Positions 56,675 to 64,000 of a stretch of DNA of 64,000 nt are shown here, piece after piece (position 1 is the first letter of the stretch; every line of letters starts with the position of its first letter). The DNA comes from Achromobacter sp. MFA1 R4 (GTDB lineage Bacteria > Pseudomonadota > Gammaproteobacteria > Burkholderiales > Burkholderiaceae_B), in the NCBI RefSeq assembly GCF_900156745.1, contig NZ_LT707065.1, forward strand, positions 434,001-498,000, given 5' to 3'. The notes below the pieces were generated by a model, which was not told the origin of the DNA, did not search any database, and saw nothing but the letters and a program-made list of their open reading frames with translations. The position numbers were made by a program, and so were the translations under genes.

Positions 56675-57406
56675 ATGACACAAAAGACAAAGAGGCCTGA
56701 AGGCTCCACGTCTCCGCAGCTGTCACAGATGCAACGCGACTTTGTCGCAAAGCTGGATTTTCAGATGCAGTCGAATGGCGTCTCAGCCGCCGCATTAGCC
56801 GAACGGCTAGGCGTCAGCACGCCTGCCGTCTATGGATGGAGAAACAATGGCCGGTTCGACCGCGAACATGCGGTGGCTCTAGCCCAAGTCTTTGGTACCT
56901 CCATCGCTTATTGGCTCTCTCCCGAGATTCCCGTCGCCGCCCCTACTGACCTTTCGGCCCTCGCGGGATCGGACGCAGAGACCATCGACATTCCTTTCCT
57001 TGGAGCGCGGCTGCATTACGGAACTATGTTGCCGCCAACGGCATGCGCAATCCGACACCTGCGGGTTAGCCGGGCCTGGCTCAACGGTCGCCTTCCTCTG
57101 GACGCGAACCTAACTAATGTGGGGTTTGTGTACATAGAAGGGGCGTTCATGGAACCTACGTTCCGTCAGGGCGATATCGCGTTCGTGCAAAGCGATGTGA
57201 AGGAAGTCAATGCGGACGGCCTGTATCTCATCCGGCAGGGAGAGCAGGTTGACCTTCGCTTCGTCCAACGTCTTCCAGGCGGGGGGCTTCGGCTATCTAC
57301 CGAGAGCACAAAGGTCGCCCCGATCGATGTGCCAGTTCAGGACCTGGATGATTTCGTTCAGGTGGTCGCACGCGTTCCTTTCACCTGGGCCGAGCGACTC
57401 GCATGA
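56675..57406 (+). CDS. CI/LexA-like repressor with a degenerate S24 peptidase domain
   Basis: The 243-residue product has an N-terminal helix-turn-helix (about 36-58, AAALAERLGVSTPAVYGWRNNGR) and an S24-type C-terminal domain with GAFMEPTFRQGDIAFVQ (156-172). In S24 peptidases the motif reads G-x-S-M-x-P; here Phe158 stands at the Ser position, and Gln198 in FVQRL stands where Lys is expected. An Ala-Gly pair occurs at 97-98. Loss of the dyad predicts a repressor that cannot cut itself during the SOS response. It faces the gene at 56608 across a short operator region. Confidence 0.78.
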   Translation: MTQKTKRPEGSTSPQLSQMQRDFVAKLDFQMQSNGVSAAALAERLGVSTPAVYGWRNNGRFDREHAVALAQVFGTSIAYWLSPEIPVAAPTDLSALAGSDAETIDIPFLGARLHYGTMLPPTACAIRHLRVSRAWLNGRLPLDANLTNVGFVYIEGAFMEPTFRQGDIAFVQSDVKEVNADGLYLIRQGEQVDLRFVQRLPGGGLRLSTESTKVAPIDVPVQDLDDFVQVVARVPFTWAERLA

Positions 57407-57427
57407 CCTCCGAAATTTAATCAACAC

Positions 57428-57456
57428 TTGACACTTAATAAAGCACCACTTATCTT
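57428..57456 (+). promoter_or_regulatory. Sigma-70 promoter of the AlpA-like gene
   Basis: TTGACA (57428-57433) and TATCTT (57451-57456) are 17 bases apart, about 95 bases upstream of the AlpA-like ATG. Repeats CACTTAATAAAG and CACTTATCTTTATG overlap the promoter and resemble half-sites in the 56.63-56.66 kb region (ACTTTATGG), suggesting repressor control. Confidence 0.65.
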
Positions 57457-57551
57457 TATGCCAACCTACTAGCCGGGTCGACGCCACACGTCGCCGCGTC
57501 GGAGGCGACGAACTCGCCTCTCTTACCTCGGGCAGAAGCAAAGGACGGCAT

Positions 57552-57830
57552 ATGGATGCGCGCGAGATCGACACCAACGAATTCGCTCAGGAACCGAGCG
57601 AGCAACTTCTAGAATTGCCAGCGGTCATCAAGGCCACGGGCATCAAAAAGACCAAGATTTACGAGGGAATCAAGGACGGGACGTTCCCGGCGCCTGCGAA
57701 GGTGGGGCGCGCATCGCGATGGCCCGCATCGGAGGTCCAGGCGTGGGTCCGCGAACAAAAGAATGCCCGCACCACTGCCGCCCCCAGGGAACGCCCCCTC
57801 AGCTACAACCGGAGTGTGCAGCACGCATAG
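57552..57830 (+). CDS. AlpA-family regulator / excisionase-like protein (92 aa)
   Basis: The product contains LPAVIKATGIKKTKIYEGIKDGTFPAPAKVGRASRWPASEVQAWV (about 22-66), the winged-helix of AlpA/excisionase proteins. These proteins act as directionality factors or activators of integrase genes. It is the last gene before the tRNA-Pro junction, supporting an excision role. ATG 57552 follows AAGGACGG. Confidence 0.8.
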   Translation: MDAREIDTNEFAQEPSEQLLELPAVIKATGIKKTKIYEGIKDGTFPAPAKVGRASRWPASEVQAWVREQKNARTTAAPRERPLSYNRSVQHA

Positions 57831-57922
57831 TCCCGGCGTCTGGATGCGCGCATCAGCGGATCAGTAGGCACCCAGTATTTTCGAAGCCAGCCGACGTAGC
57901 TGCACCATTCTTCGAACAGCAC

Positions 57923-57953
57923 AAAAAGCCGAGCACTATGCTCGGCTTTTTTT
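57923..57953 (+). terminator. Rho-independent terminator
   Basis: The stem AGCCGAGCA-CTA-TGCTCGGCT is flanked by A and T runs (AAAAA on the left, TTTTTTT on the right), so it works in both directions. It lies about 95 bases after the AlpA-like gene. Confidence 0.92.
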
Positions 57954-58089
57954 CGTCGAATTCCTTCATCCCTGCCCTTTCGCGCCCATCTCCAGCAACA
58001 AGCGAAACGCTTCGCCGCGCGAGTCTCCTAGGTGGCACAACGTCGCGCCTGGAGCGCGTCTGAATTGCGGCTCCACTCAGCTTTGGCTT

Positions 58090-58113
58090 TGTTGTCCCAT
58101 ATGTTGTCCCATA
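58090..58113. repeat. 12-bp tandem direct repeat near the tRNA junction
   Basis: TGTTGTCCCATA occurs twice in a row (58090-58101, 58102-58113). Read on the minus strand it encodes WDNIWDN in an open stretch ending with TAG, reminiscent of integrase C-termini, but no further integrase sequence is seen. It may be integrase arm sites or a gene remnant. Confidence 0.45.
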
Positions 58114-58126
58114 AGCCAAGCAAAGA

Positions 58127-58163
58127 AAAAGGGTTAGCTCAACAACATTGAGCTAACCCTTTG
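58127..58163 (-). terminator. Terminator of the tRNA-Pro transcript
   Basis: On the minus strand AAAGGGTTAGCTCAA-N5-TTGAGCTAACCCTTTTTC is a 15-bp stem followed by T residues, starting 8 bases after the tRNA 3' end. Confidence 0.9.
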
Positions 58164-58170
58164 ATTTTAT

Positions 58171-58247
58171 TGGTCGGGGCGGTGGGATTCGAACTCACGA
58201 CCCTCTGCTCCCAAAGCAGATGCGCTACCAGGCTGCGCTACGCCCCG
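58171..58247 (-). tRNA. tRNA-Pro (anticodon TGG), integration site of the element
   Basis: The 77-base minus-strand gene starts CGGGGCGTAGCGCAGCC and ends CGCCCCGACCA with encoded CCA. The anticodon arm CTGCTTTGGGAGCAG has the loop TTTGGGA, giving anticodon TGG (Pro). The T arm GAGTTCGAATC is canonical. The 3' end faces the mobile element, so it is the likely att site. The tRNA copy at the other end of the element lies outside the window. Confidence 0.96.
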
Positions 58248-58352
58248 AAGGGTGGCAACTATAACAGAAACCGCTCTTTTACGGACGCGCGCTGGCTGTT
58301 AGCGCCGTAACAATGCCCCGCCGAAACGGGCTCAATGCACAAAGGCGACGGA

Positions 58353-59129
58353 TCAGCCGAAGCGGCCCGTGATGTAGTCTTCCGTTTCCTTGCGCGAGGG
58401 CTTCACGAAGATCTGGTCGGTCTGGCCGAATTCCATGAGCTCGCCCAGGTACATGTAGGCCGTGTAATCCGAACACCGCGCGGCCTGCTGCATGTTGTGC
58501 GTCACGATCACGACGGTGTAGTCGTTCTTCAGCTCGGCGATCAGCTCTTCGATCTTGGCGGTGGAAATGGGATCCAGCGCCGAGCACGGTTCGTCCAGGA
58601 GCAGGACTTCCGGCTTGATGGCGACGCCGCGCGCGATGCACAGGCGCTGCTGCTGGCCGCCGGACAGGCTGTTGCCGCTCTGGTGCAGTTTGTCCTTGAC
58701 CTCGTTCCACAGGGCGGCCTTGCTCAGCGCCCACTCCACGCGCTCGTCCATTTCGCCTTTGGAAAGGCGTTCGAACAGGCGCACGCCGAAGGCGATGTTG
58801 TCGTAGATGCTCATGGGGAACGGCGTGGGCTTCTGGAAGACCATGCCGATCTTGGCGCGGATCAGCGAGATGTCGGTCTTGGCCGTCAGCAGGTTTTCGC
58901 CGTCCAGGAGGATTTCGCCCTCGGCGCGCTGGCCGGGGTACAGCTCGAACATGCGGTTGAAGGTGCGCAGCAGCGTCGATTTGCCGCAGCCCGACGGACC
59001 GATGAAGGCGGTGACCTTCTTTTCCTGGATCGACATGTTCACGTTGCGAATCGCGTGGAACTTGCCGTAGTAGAAGTTCAGGTCCTTGACCTCGAGCTTG
59101 TTCTTGACTGCGGTAGCGGTGTTTTCCAT
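58353..59129 (-). CDS. pstB: Phosphate ABC transporter ATP-binding protein PstB
   Basis: The 258-residue product has Walker [15 protein letters not shown], signature [15 protein letters not shown], Walker [14 protein letters not shown] and the His switch [13 protein letters not shown]. PstB energises high-affinity phosphate uptake. It is the last gene of pstSCAB, next to tRNA-Pro. No phoU follows before the tRNA. GC content and codon use differ from the element. Confidence 0.96.
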   Translation of the reverse strand: MENTATAVKNKLEVKDLNFYYGKFHAIRNVNMSIQEKKVTAFIGPSGCGKSTLLRTFNRMFELYPGQRAEGEILLDGENLLTAKTDISLIRAKIGMVFQKPTPFPMSIYDNIAFGVRLFERLSKGEMDERVEWALSKAALWNEVKDKLHQSGNSLSGGQQQRLCIARGVAIKPEVLLLDEPCSALDPISTAKIEELIAELKNDYTVVIVTHNMQQAARCSDYTAYMYLGELMEFGQTDQIFVKPSRKETEDYITGRFG

Positions 59130-59177
59130 TGGGTTTCCCTAGGCTGCGGCGCGACCAGCGCGCCGGCAAAGCGATCT

Positions 59178-60032
59178 TTACTTGCGGAACATGTTGCGGG
59201 CGATGATGTTGATGCCCAGCACCAGCAGCGTGATCAGCGTGGCGCCGGCCCAGGCCAGGTTGTTCCAGTCCTTGAAGGGGCTGGCGGCGTATTGGTAGAT
59301 GACGACCGGCAGGTTGGCCATCGGGCCGTTCATGTTCAGCGACATGAACTGGTTGGACAGCGCGGTGAACAAGAGCGGCGCGGTTTCGCCGGAGATGCGG
59401 GCGATGGCGAGCAGCACGCCGGTGATGATGCCGGACTTGGCGGCGCGATAGCACACCATGGTGATCATGCGCCACTTGGGGCAACCCAGCGCGGCGGTGG
59501 CTTCGCGCAGGCTGTTGGGCACCAGCAGCAGCATGTTGTCGGTGGTGCGGACCACGACGGGAATCACCAGGATGGACAGCGCGACGGCGCCGGCCCAACC
59601 CGAGTAATGCCCGACCTGCGCCACGTACACGGCGTAGATGAAGAGGCCGATGATGATGGACGGCGCGGACAGCAGCACGTCGTTCAGGAACCGCGTGGCG
59701 GGCGCCAGCCAGCCGCGCTGGCCGTATTCGGCGAGGTAGGTGCCGGCCAGGATGCCGACCGGCGTGCCGATCAGCGTGCCCACGCCCGCCATCATCACGC
59801 TGCCCAGGATCGCGTTGAGCAGGCCGCCCGATTGGCCCGGCGGCGGCGTGATCTCGGTGAAGAGCGTGTAGGACAGCGCGGGCGCTCCCTTCAACAGCAG
59901 CGTCATGATGATCCAGAACAGCCAGAACAGCCCGAACACCAGCGTCGTCATCGACACGGCGAGCATGACGCGGTTGACGACGCGGCGCCGGCGATAGATG
60001 CCGTTCTGCATGTTGAGTACGGATTCAGCCAT
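59178..60032 (-). CDS. pstA: Phosphate ABC transporter permease PstA
   Basis: The 284-residue product has six membrane helices and the permease loop EATAALGCPKWRMITMVCYRAAKSGIITGVLLAIARISGETAP typical of PstA. The start at 60032 (MAESVLNMQ) is chosen over a 74-residue extension because the family begins there. It forms the channel with PstC and is spaced 48 bases from pstB. Confidence 0.94.
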   Translation of the reverse strand: MAESVLNMQNGIYRRRRVVNRVMLAVSMTTLVFGLFWLFWIIMTLLLKGAPALSYTLFTEITPPPGQSGGLLNAILGSVMMAGVGTLIGTPVGILAGTYLAEYGQRGWLAPATRFLNDVLLSAPSIIIGLFIYAVYVAQVGHYSGWAGAVALSILVIPVVVRTTDNMLLLVPNSLREATAALGCPKWRMITMVCYRAAKSGIITGVLLAIARISGETAPLLFTALSNQFMSLNMNGPMANLPVVIYQYAASPFKDWNNLAWAGATLITLLVLGINIIARNMFRK

Positions 60033-60058
60033 GTTTTTTTCCTTGTGCTCCGGGCGTG

Positions 60059-61075
60059 TCAGGTTTTCTTGCCTTCGCCCGCGGACAGGCGAACCAGCAA
60101 CGCCTTGGCCAGGGCCAGCACGATGGTCGTGATGAGGAACAGGATCAGGCCCAGTTCCAGCAACGCGGCCTTTTGAATGCCGCCCGCCTCGTTGAATTCG
60201 TTGGCGAGCGCCGAGGCGATGGAGTTGCCCGGCGAGAACAGCGAGCCCGACCACTTGAACGCGTTGCCGATGACGAACGTGACGGCCATGGTCTCACCGA
60301 GGGCCCGGCCCAGGCCGAGCATGATGCCGCCGATGACGCCCGACTTGGTGAAGGGCAGCACCACGCGCCACATCACTTCCCAGGTCGTGCTGCCCAGGCC
60401 GTAGGCCGATTCCTTGAGCATCGCGGGCACCAGTTCGAACACGTCGCGCATGACGGCCGCGATGAACGGGATGATCATGATCGACAGGATCAGGCCGGCC
60501 GTGAAGATGCCGATGCCGAAGGGCGGGCCGGCGAACAGTCCCCCAATGACGGGCAGGCTGCCGAGCGTGGCGATCAGGAAGGGCTGCACGTACTGCTGGA
60601 ACACGGGCACGAAGACGAACAGGCCCCACATGCCATAGATGATGGACGGGATGGCCGCCAGCATTTCGATGGCGGTGCCCAGCGGACGGCGCAGCCAGGT
60701 CGGCGAGAGTTCGGTCAGGAAGATGGCGATGCCGAAGGACACCGGCACGGCGATGATCAGCGCGATCGCGGAAGTGAGCAGCGTGCCGATGATCGGCACC
60801 ACGGCGCCATAGTTGGAGTTGACCGGATCCCAGTCATTGAGCCACAGGAACGACAGGCCATACTTGGCCAGCGACTCGCGGCTGCCGTAGATCAGGGAAA
60901 TCAGGATCGCCGCCAGCAGGATGAACACCAGGAAGGCGAACAGGCGGGTCAGATTCTTGAACAGCGCATCCATCAGCGCGTTTTTTGTTTGCTTCATAGG
61001 CGAAGGCGTGCCGGTAGTCACGGAATCCGCCACGCTGGGCGGAAGCGGCACACTATTATCCATTACCGCGCTCAT
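60059..61075 (-). CDS. pstC: Phosphate ABC transporter permease PstC
   Basis: The 338-residue product has an N-terminal cytoplasmic tail and six membrane helices; the PstC features [21 protein letters not shown] region, [41 protein letters not shown] are present. It pairs with PstA. ATG 61075 follows AAGGAAAG. Confidence 0.95.
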   Translation of the reverse strand: MSAVMDNSVPLPPSVADSVTTGTPSPMKQTKNALMDALFKNLTRLFAFLVFILLAAILISLIYGSRESLAKYGLSFLWLNDWDPVNSNYGAVVPIIGTLLTSAIALIIAVPVSFGIAIFLTELSPTWLRRPLGTAIEMLAAIPSIIYGMWGLFVFVPVFQQYVQPFLIATLGSLPVIGGLFAGPPFGIGIFTAGLILSIMIIPFIAAVMRDVFELVPAMLKESAYGLGSTTWEVMWRVVLPFTKSGVIGGIMLGLGRALGETMAVTFVIGNAFKWSGSLFSPGNSIASALANEFNEAGGIQKAALLELGLILFLITTIVLALAKALLVRLSAGEGKKT

Positions 61076-61136
61076 GGATGGACTTTCCTTAGGAAACCTG
61101 GGGGGGAGGAACAGCAGGTAGATCGGCTTGCTGACA

Positions 61137-61177
61137 GGCGGCGGCCCCGCCCGCCTCAGGGGCGTCGGGGCCGCGCG
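61137..61177 (-). terminator. GC-rich stem-loop between pstS and pstC
   Basis: On the minus strand GCGGCCCCG...CGGGGCCGC forms a strong stem just after the pstS stop, without a T run. It probably trims or attenuates the transcript so that PstS is made in excess. Confidence 0.6.
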
Positions 61178-61185
61178 TTACTGCT

Positions 61186-62226
61186 TTACTTCCAGACAGC
61201 CTTGCCGTCCGCGGACTTCACTTCGCCCCAGGCGGCGCGGATTTCCTTGGTCACGGCTTCCGGCAGCGGCACGTAGTCCATGGCTTCAGCCGACTTGGCG
61301 CCGTTCTTGAACGCCCAGTCGAAGAAGTCCAGCACAGCCTTGCCCTGGGCCGGCTTGTCTTGCGACTTGTGGACCAGGATGAAGGTGGCGGCGGTGACGG
61401 GCCACGAATCGGCGCCCGGCTCGTCGGTCAGGACCACGCCCATGCCCGGCGCGCTCTTCCAGTCAGCGTTGGCGGCCGCGGCGGCAAACGCCTTCTGCTC
61501 GGGTTGGACAAACTTGCCGTCCTTGTTCTGCAGTTGGGTCCAGGCCAGCTTGTTCTGCTTGGCGTAGGCGTATTCGACGTAGCCGATCGAGTTCTTCAGC
61601 TGGCCGACGTAGGCGGCGACGCCTTCGTTACCCTTGCCGCCCTGGCCGGTGGGCCACTTGACGGCCTTGCCTTCACCGACTTGCGACTTCCACTCCGGCG
61701 ACACCTTGGACAGGTAGTTCGTCCAGCCGAAGGTGGTGCCCGAGCCGTCCGAACGGTGCACGACGATGATGTCGGCGGCCGGCAGCTTGACGTCGGGGTT
61801 CAGCGCCTTGATGGCGGCGTCGTCCCACTTCTTGATCTTGCCCAGGAAGATGTCGGCCAGGACCTTGCCCGACAGCTTCAGTTGGCCCGGCTTGATGCCG
61901 TCGACGTTGACGACAGCCACGGTGCCGCCGATTACGGCGGGGAACTGCAGCAGGCCATGCTTTTCCAGGTCGGCAGCCTTCATCGGATCATCCGAGGCGC
62001 CAAAGTCGACGGTCTTGGCAATGATTTGCTGCTGGCCGCCGCCCGAACCGATGGACTGGTAGTTGACCGCGTTGTTGGTCGCAGCCTTGTAGTCGGACGC
62101 CCACTTGGCGTAGACCGGGTACGGGAACGATGCGCCGGCGCCGGTGACGTTGGCGGCCTGGACGGCAAACACGGCGGCGCTCAGGGCGACACCGACGGAA
62201 ACTTGCTTGAAGACACGTTTGAACAT
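61186..62226 (-). CDS. pstS: Periplasmic phosphate-binding protein PstS
   Basis: The 346-residue product has a signal peptide (ends AVFAVQAANVTG) and the phosphate-binding motifs GAGASFPYPVY, YQSIGSGGGQQQI, FGASDDPM and HRSDGSGTTFGW. PstS captures phosphate for PstCAB. A Pho box lies about 90 bases upstream. Confidence 0.96.
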   Translation of the reverse strand: MFKRVFKQVSVGVALSAAVFAVQAANVTGAGASFPYPVYAKWASDYKAATNNAVNYQSIGSGGGQQQIIAKTVDFGASDDPMKAADLEKHGLLQFPAVIGGTVAVVNVDGIKPGQLKLSGKVLADIFLGKIKKWDDAAIKALNPDVKLPAADIIVVHRSDGSGTTFGWTNYLSKVSPEWKSQVGEGKAVKWPTGQGGKGNEGVAAYVGQLKNSIGYVEYAYAKQNKLAWTQLQNKDGKFVQPEQKAFAAAAANADWKSAPGMGVVLTDEPGADSWPVTAATFILVHKSQDKPAQGKAVLDFFDWAFKNGAKSAEAMDYVPLPEAVTKEIRAAWGEVKSADGKAVWK

Positions 62227-62313
62227 CTGGGTTCCTTCTGTGCTCGTTGGAGGAGTCTGGCAGGCTTTGGTACTGCCTGTCTTTCAGCGACCCTCGCATC
62301 TTAGGAGCCCAAC

Positions 62314-62331
62314 GTGACAAGACCATGACAG
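62314..62331 (-). promoter_or_regulatory. Pho box upstream of pstS
   Basis: On the minus strand CTGTCAT-GGTC-TTGTCAC gives two 7-base direct repeats with a 4-base gap, the PhoB binding pattern. It implies phosphate-starvation control of pstSCAB. Confidence 0.8.
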
Positions 62332-62371
62332 TCACATACTGTTCATGAAGCGTCGCGATTGCCGCGAAAAT

Positions 62372-62407
62372 GACACGGCCGCCGGGCATCTGCCAGGCGG
62401 CCGTGTC
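62372..62407 (-). terminator. Terminator after ppk
   Basis: GACACGGCCGCC and GGCGGCCGTGTC form a 12-bp perfect stem with a 12-base loop, followed on the minus strand by ATTTTC. It lies between ppk and pstS. Confidence 0.8.
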
Positions 62408-62443
62408 AATCCAGGGACAAACCCCTTTTTACGAGGCGAAGGG

Positions 62444-64000
62444 TCAGACCCCCAGCTTCTGCATCAGGAACTGGTGCAGGTTATAGGGCTGGCCGCGGCT
62501 CTTGACGCGGGCGTAGTCGCCGTCGGGCTGCTGCTGCCAGGCGAGCTGATTGTCGCGCAGCGCGTAGGTGAAGGCTTCGTCGATGACGCGCTTCTTGAGC
62601 GTCTTGTCATAGACGGGAAACGCGATCTCGACCCGGCGGAAGAAGTTGCGGTCCATCCAGTCGGCGGATGACAGGTATACCGTCTCTTCCCCGTCGGCAT
62701 AGAAGTAGAAGACGCGGGAGTGCTCCAGGAAGCGGCCCACGATGGAGCGCACGCGGATGTTCTCGGACAACCCCGGGACGCCGGCGCGCAGCGCGCAGAC
62801 GCCGCGCACGATCAGGTCGATCTTCACGCCCGCCTGGCTGGCCTTGTAGAGTTCCTCGATGATCTGCTCTTCGAGCAGGGAGTTCATCTTGGCCATGATG
62901 CGCGCACGCTTGCCGGCCTTGGCGGCGCGCGCCTCCGCGCGGATCAGCGCGACCATGCCTTCGTGCAGGGTAAACGGGGACTGCATCAGCGACTTGAGCG
63001 CACGGCGCGCGCCCAGCCCCGTGAGCTGCGCGAACACCATGTCCATGTCCTCGCACAGCTTGGGATCCGCGGTCAGCAGCCCGAAATCGGTATAGAGGCG
63101 CGCCGTCCGCGGGTGGTAGTTGCCCGTGCCGAGGTGGGCATAGCGCCGCAAACGGCCTTTTTCCCGGCGCAGCACGACGGCCATCTTGGCGTGCGTCTTG
63201 TGCGCCACCACGCCGTAGACCACGTGCGCCCCCACCTCTTCCAGCTTGGAGGCCCAGTTGATGTTGGTCTGCTCGTCAAAGCGCGCCATCAGCTCCACGA
63301 CCACCGTCACTTCCTTGCCGGCCCGCGCCGCGGCCAGCAGGATCTTCATCAGTTCGGAGTCCTCGCCGGTACGGTAGATGGTCTGCTTGATGGCCATCAC
63401 GTCGGGGTCCAGCGCCGCGGCGGTCAGGAAGTCGATGACCGGCTGGAATGACTGGTAAGGGTGATGCAGCAGCCGGTCGCGCTCGGCCACCGCCTCGAAA
63501 AGCTCGGCAGGCTTGTCGCCCACCTTGTCGAAGGGGGCCGGAACGGGCGCGCGATACTCGGGAAACAGCAGGTCCGGCCGGGCTGCCGAATTGCAGAGCT
63601 GCATCAGCCGCGACAGGTTCACCGGGCCGGGCACGCGGTAGGTGTCGTCCGGCTTGAGCGAGAATTCGCGCTGCAGGAAGTTTTCCAGCTCGACCGGCGT
63701 CAGCTTGTCGATCTCCAGCCGCACCGCCGCGCCGAAGTTGCGCTGCGACAATTCCCCCTGCAGCGCGTGGCGCAGGTTGGTGACTTCTTCCTCGTCCACG
63801 AAGAGGTCGCTGTTGCGCGTGACGCGCCACTGATAGCACCCCAGCATTTCCAGGCCCGGGAACAGCTCGCCAACGAAGGCCCGCAACAGGGAGGTGAGCA
63901 GGATGTAGCCTTCCGGCTGGCCGGAAAGCTCTTGGGGCATCTTGATCAGGCGCGGCAGCGCGCGGGGCGCCTGGACGATGGCGATGGAGGCCTGGCGGCC
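62444..64000 (-). CDS. ppk: Polyphosphate kinase Ppk1, partial (N-terminus outside the window)
   Basis: The frame continues to the window edge (ASIAIVQAPRALPRLIKMPQEL...), so about 170 residues are missing. It shows the Ppk1 sequence AIKQTIYRTGEDSELMKILLAAARAGKEVTVVVELMARFDEQTNI, the catalytic His region VVYGVVAHKTHAKMAVVLRRE, and YHPRTARLYTDFGLLTADP. It makes polyphosphate from ATP. Its position upstream of pstS fits phosphate metabolism. Confidence 0.96.
   Translation of the reverse strand, partial: GRQASIAIVQAPRALPRLIKMPQELSGQPEGYILLTSLLRAFVGELFPGLEMLGCYQWRVTRNSDLFVDEEEVTNLRHALQGELSQRNFGAAVRLEIDKLTPVELENFLQREFSLKPDDTYRVPGPVNLSRLMQLCNSAARPDLLFPEYRAPVPAPFDKVGDKPAELFEAVAERDRLLHHPYQSFQPVIDFLTAAALDPDVMAIKQTIYRTGEDSELMKILLAAARAGKEVTVVVELMARFDEQTNINWASKLEEVGAHVVYGVVAHKTHAKMAVVLRREKGRLRRYAHLGTGNYHPRTARLYTDFGLLTADPKLCEDMDMVFAQLTGLGARRALKSLMQSPFTLHEGMVALIRAEARAAKAGKRARIMAKMNSLLEEQIIEELYKASQAGVKIDLIVRGVCALRAGVPGLSENIRVRSIVGRFLEHSRVFYFYADGEETVYLSSADWMDRNFFRRVEIAFPVYDKTLKKRVIDEAFTYALRDNQLAWQQQPDGDYARVKSRGQPYNLHQFLMQKLGV

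Noticed and set aside
57853-58119. 88-residue leftward frame next to tRNA-Pro
   Set aside because: It crosses a strong terminator, has no ribosome binding site and covers the tandem 12-mer; not a credible gene.
1-58170. Integrase, transposase, relaxase or insertion sequence genes
   Set aside because: Translations were inspected for tyrosine or serine recombinase, DDE transposase and relaxase motifs; none was convincing. These genes are probably outside the window.
58335-60176. 613-residue rightward frame opposite pstB and pstA
   Set aside because: It is a GC-driven antisense shadow of clear pst genes; composition is low-complexity (Arg, Asp, Gly, His) and no ribosome binding site or domain is seen. 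The same applies to 58279-59598, 60056-61276, 61360-62304 and 62720-63451.

Overview
The window is a chromosome/mobile-element junction from a high-GC betaproteobacterium. The right end (about 58.17-64.0 kb) is ordinary core genome: a tRNA-Pro(TGG) gene and, reading leftward, ppk, pstS, pstC, pstA and pstB, with a recognisable Pho box upstream of pstS. The very high GC of this part, the gene content of the cargo (CzcCBA, DUF4148, H-NS of the Burkholderiales type) and the ppk-pst-tRNA-Pro order suggest Burkholderiales, most likely Alcaligenaceae (Bordetella/Achromobacter-like). That assignment is an inference.

Everything left of the tRNA-Pro 3' end (1-58.17 kb) reads as one integrative and conjugative element (ICE). 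Its left end lies outside the window, and no integrase or relaxase gene is visible. From right to left it contains: (a) a control and replication module at 53.2-57.9 kb, with an AlpA-like regulator, a CI/S24-like repressor lacking the usual catalytic residues, a DUF1376 replication protein with repeats inside its gene, a DnaC-like loader and DnaB; (b) a transfer module at 31.4-53.1 kb, with a PilB/GspE-type ATPase, a Dsb-like thiol oxidoreductase, a lytic transglycosylase, an H-NS protein, a TraD-type coupling protein, and an F-type (MPF_F) operon in the order OmpA-like, TraL, E, K, B, V, A, C, TrbI, TrhF-like peptidase, TraF, TraH, TraG, where traC is frameshifted in a G run and TraW, TraU and TraN are not seen; (c) a DNA-processing and unknown-function module at 14.8-31.3 kb, with RdgC, a C5 methyltransferase, an N4/N6 methyltransferase, a UvrD-type helicase carrying its own N-terminal membrane anchor, about a dozen small orphan proteins, and a 1.5 kb non-coding region with iteron-like repeats; (d) a metal and redox cargo at 2.4-14.5 kb, with CzcCBA efflux, a CzcRS two-component system, a CDF-like transporter with a CadR/PbrR-type promoter, a DsbA/DsbB pair and an ACR3/BASS-type transporter; (e) an anti-restriction gene (klcA/ardB type) and a small gene under a near-perfect LexA box at 1.3-2.3 kb.

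Three DNA-level signals tie the element together. A 17-bp palindrome (TAGGCAA-N3-TTGCCTA type) overlaps the -10 region of four leftward promoters in the orphan-gene module (18.2, 21.8, 23.2 and 23.9 kb) and looks like one regulon under one repressor. Two transfer promoters (46.9 and 53.1 kb) share a block of about 50 bp. A 26-bp repeat is shared (22/26) between the DUF1376 gene and the region just upstream of the membrane-anchored helicase, suggesting that the helicase region and the replication gene are recognised by the same initiator. These are the best candidates for undescribed biology in the window.
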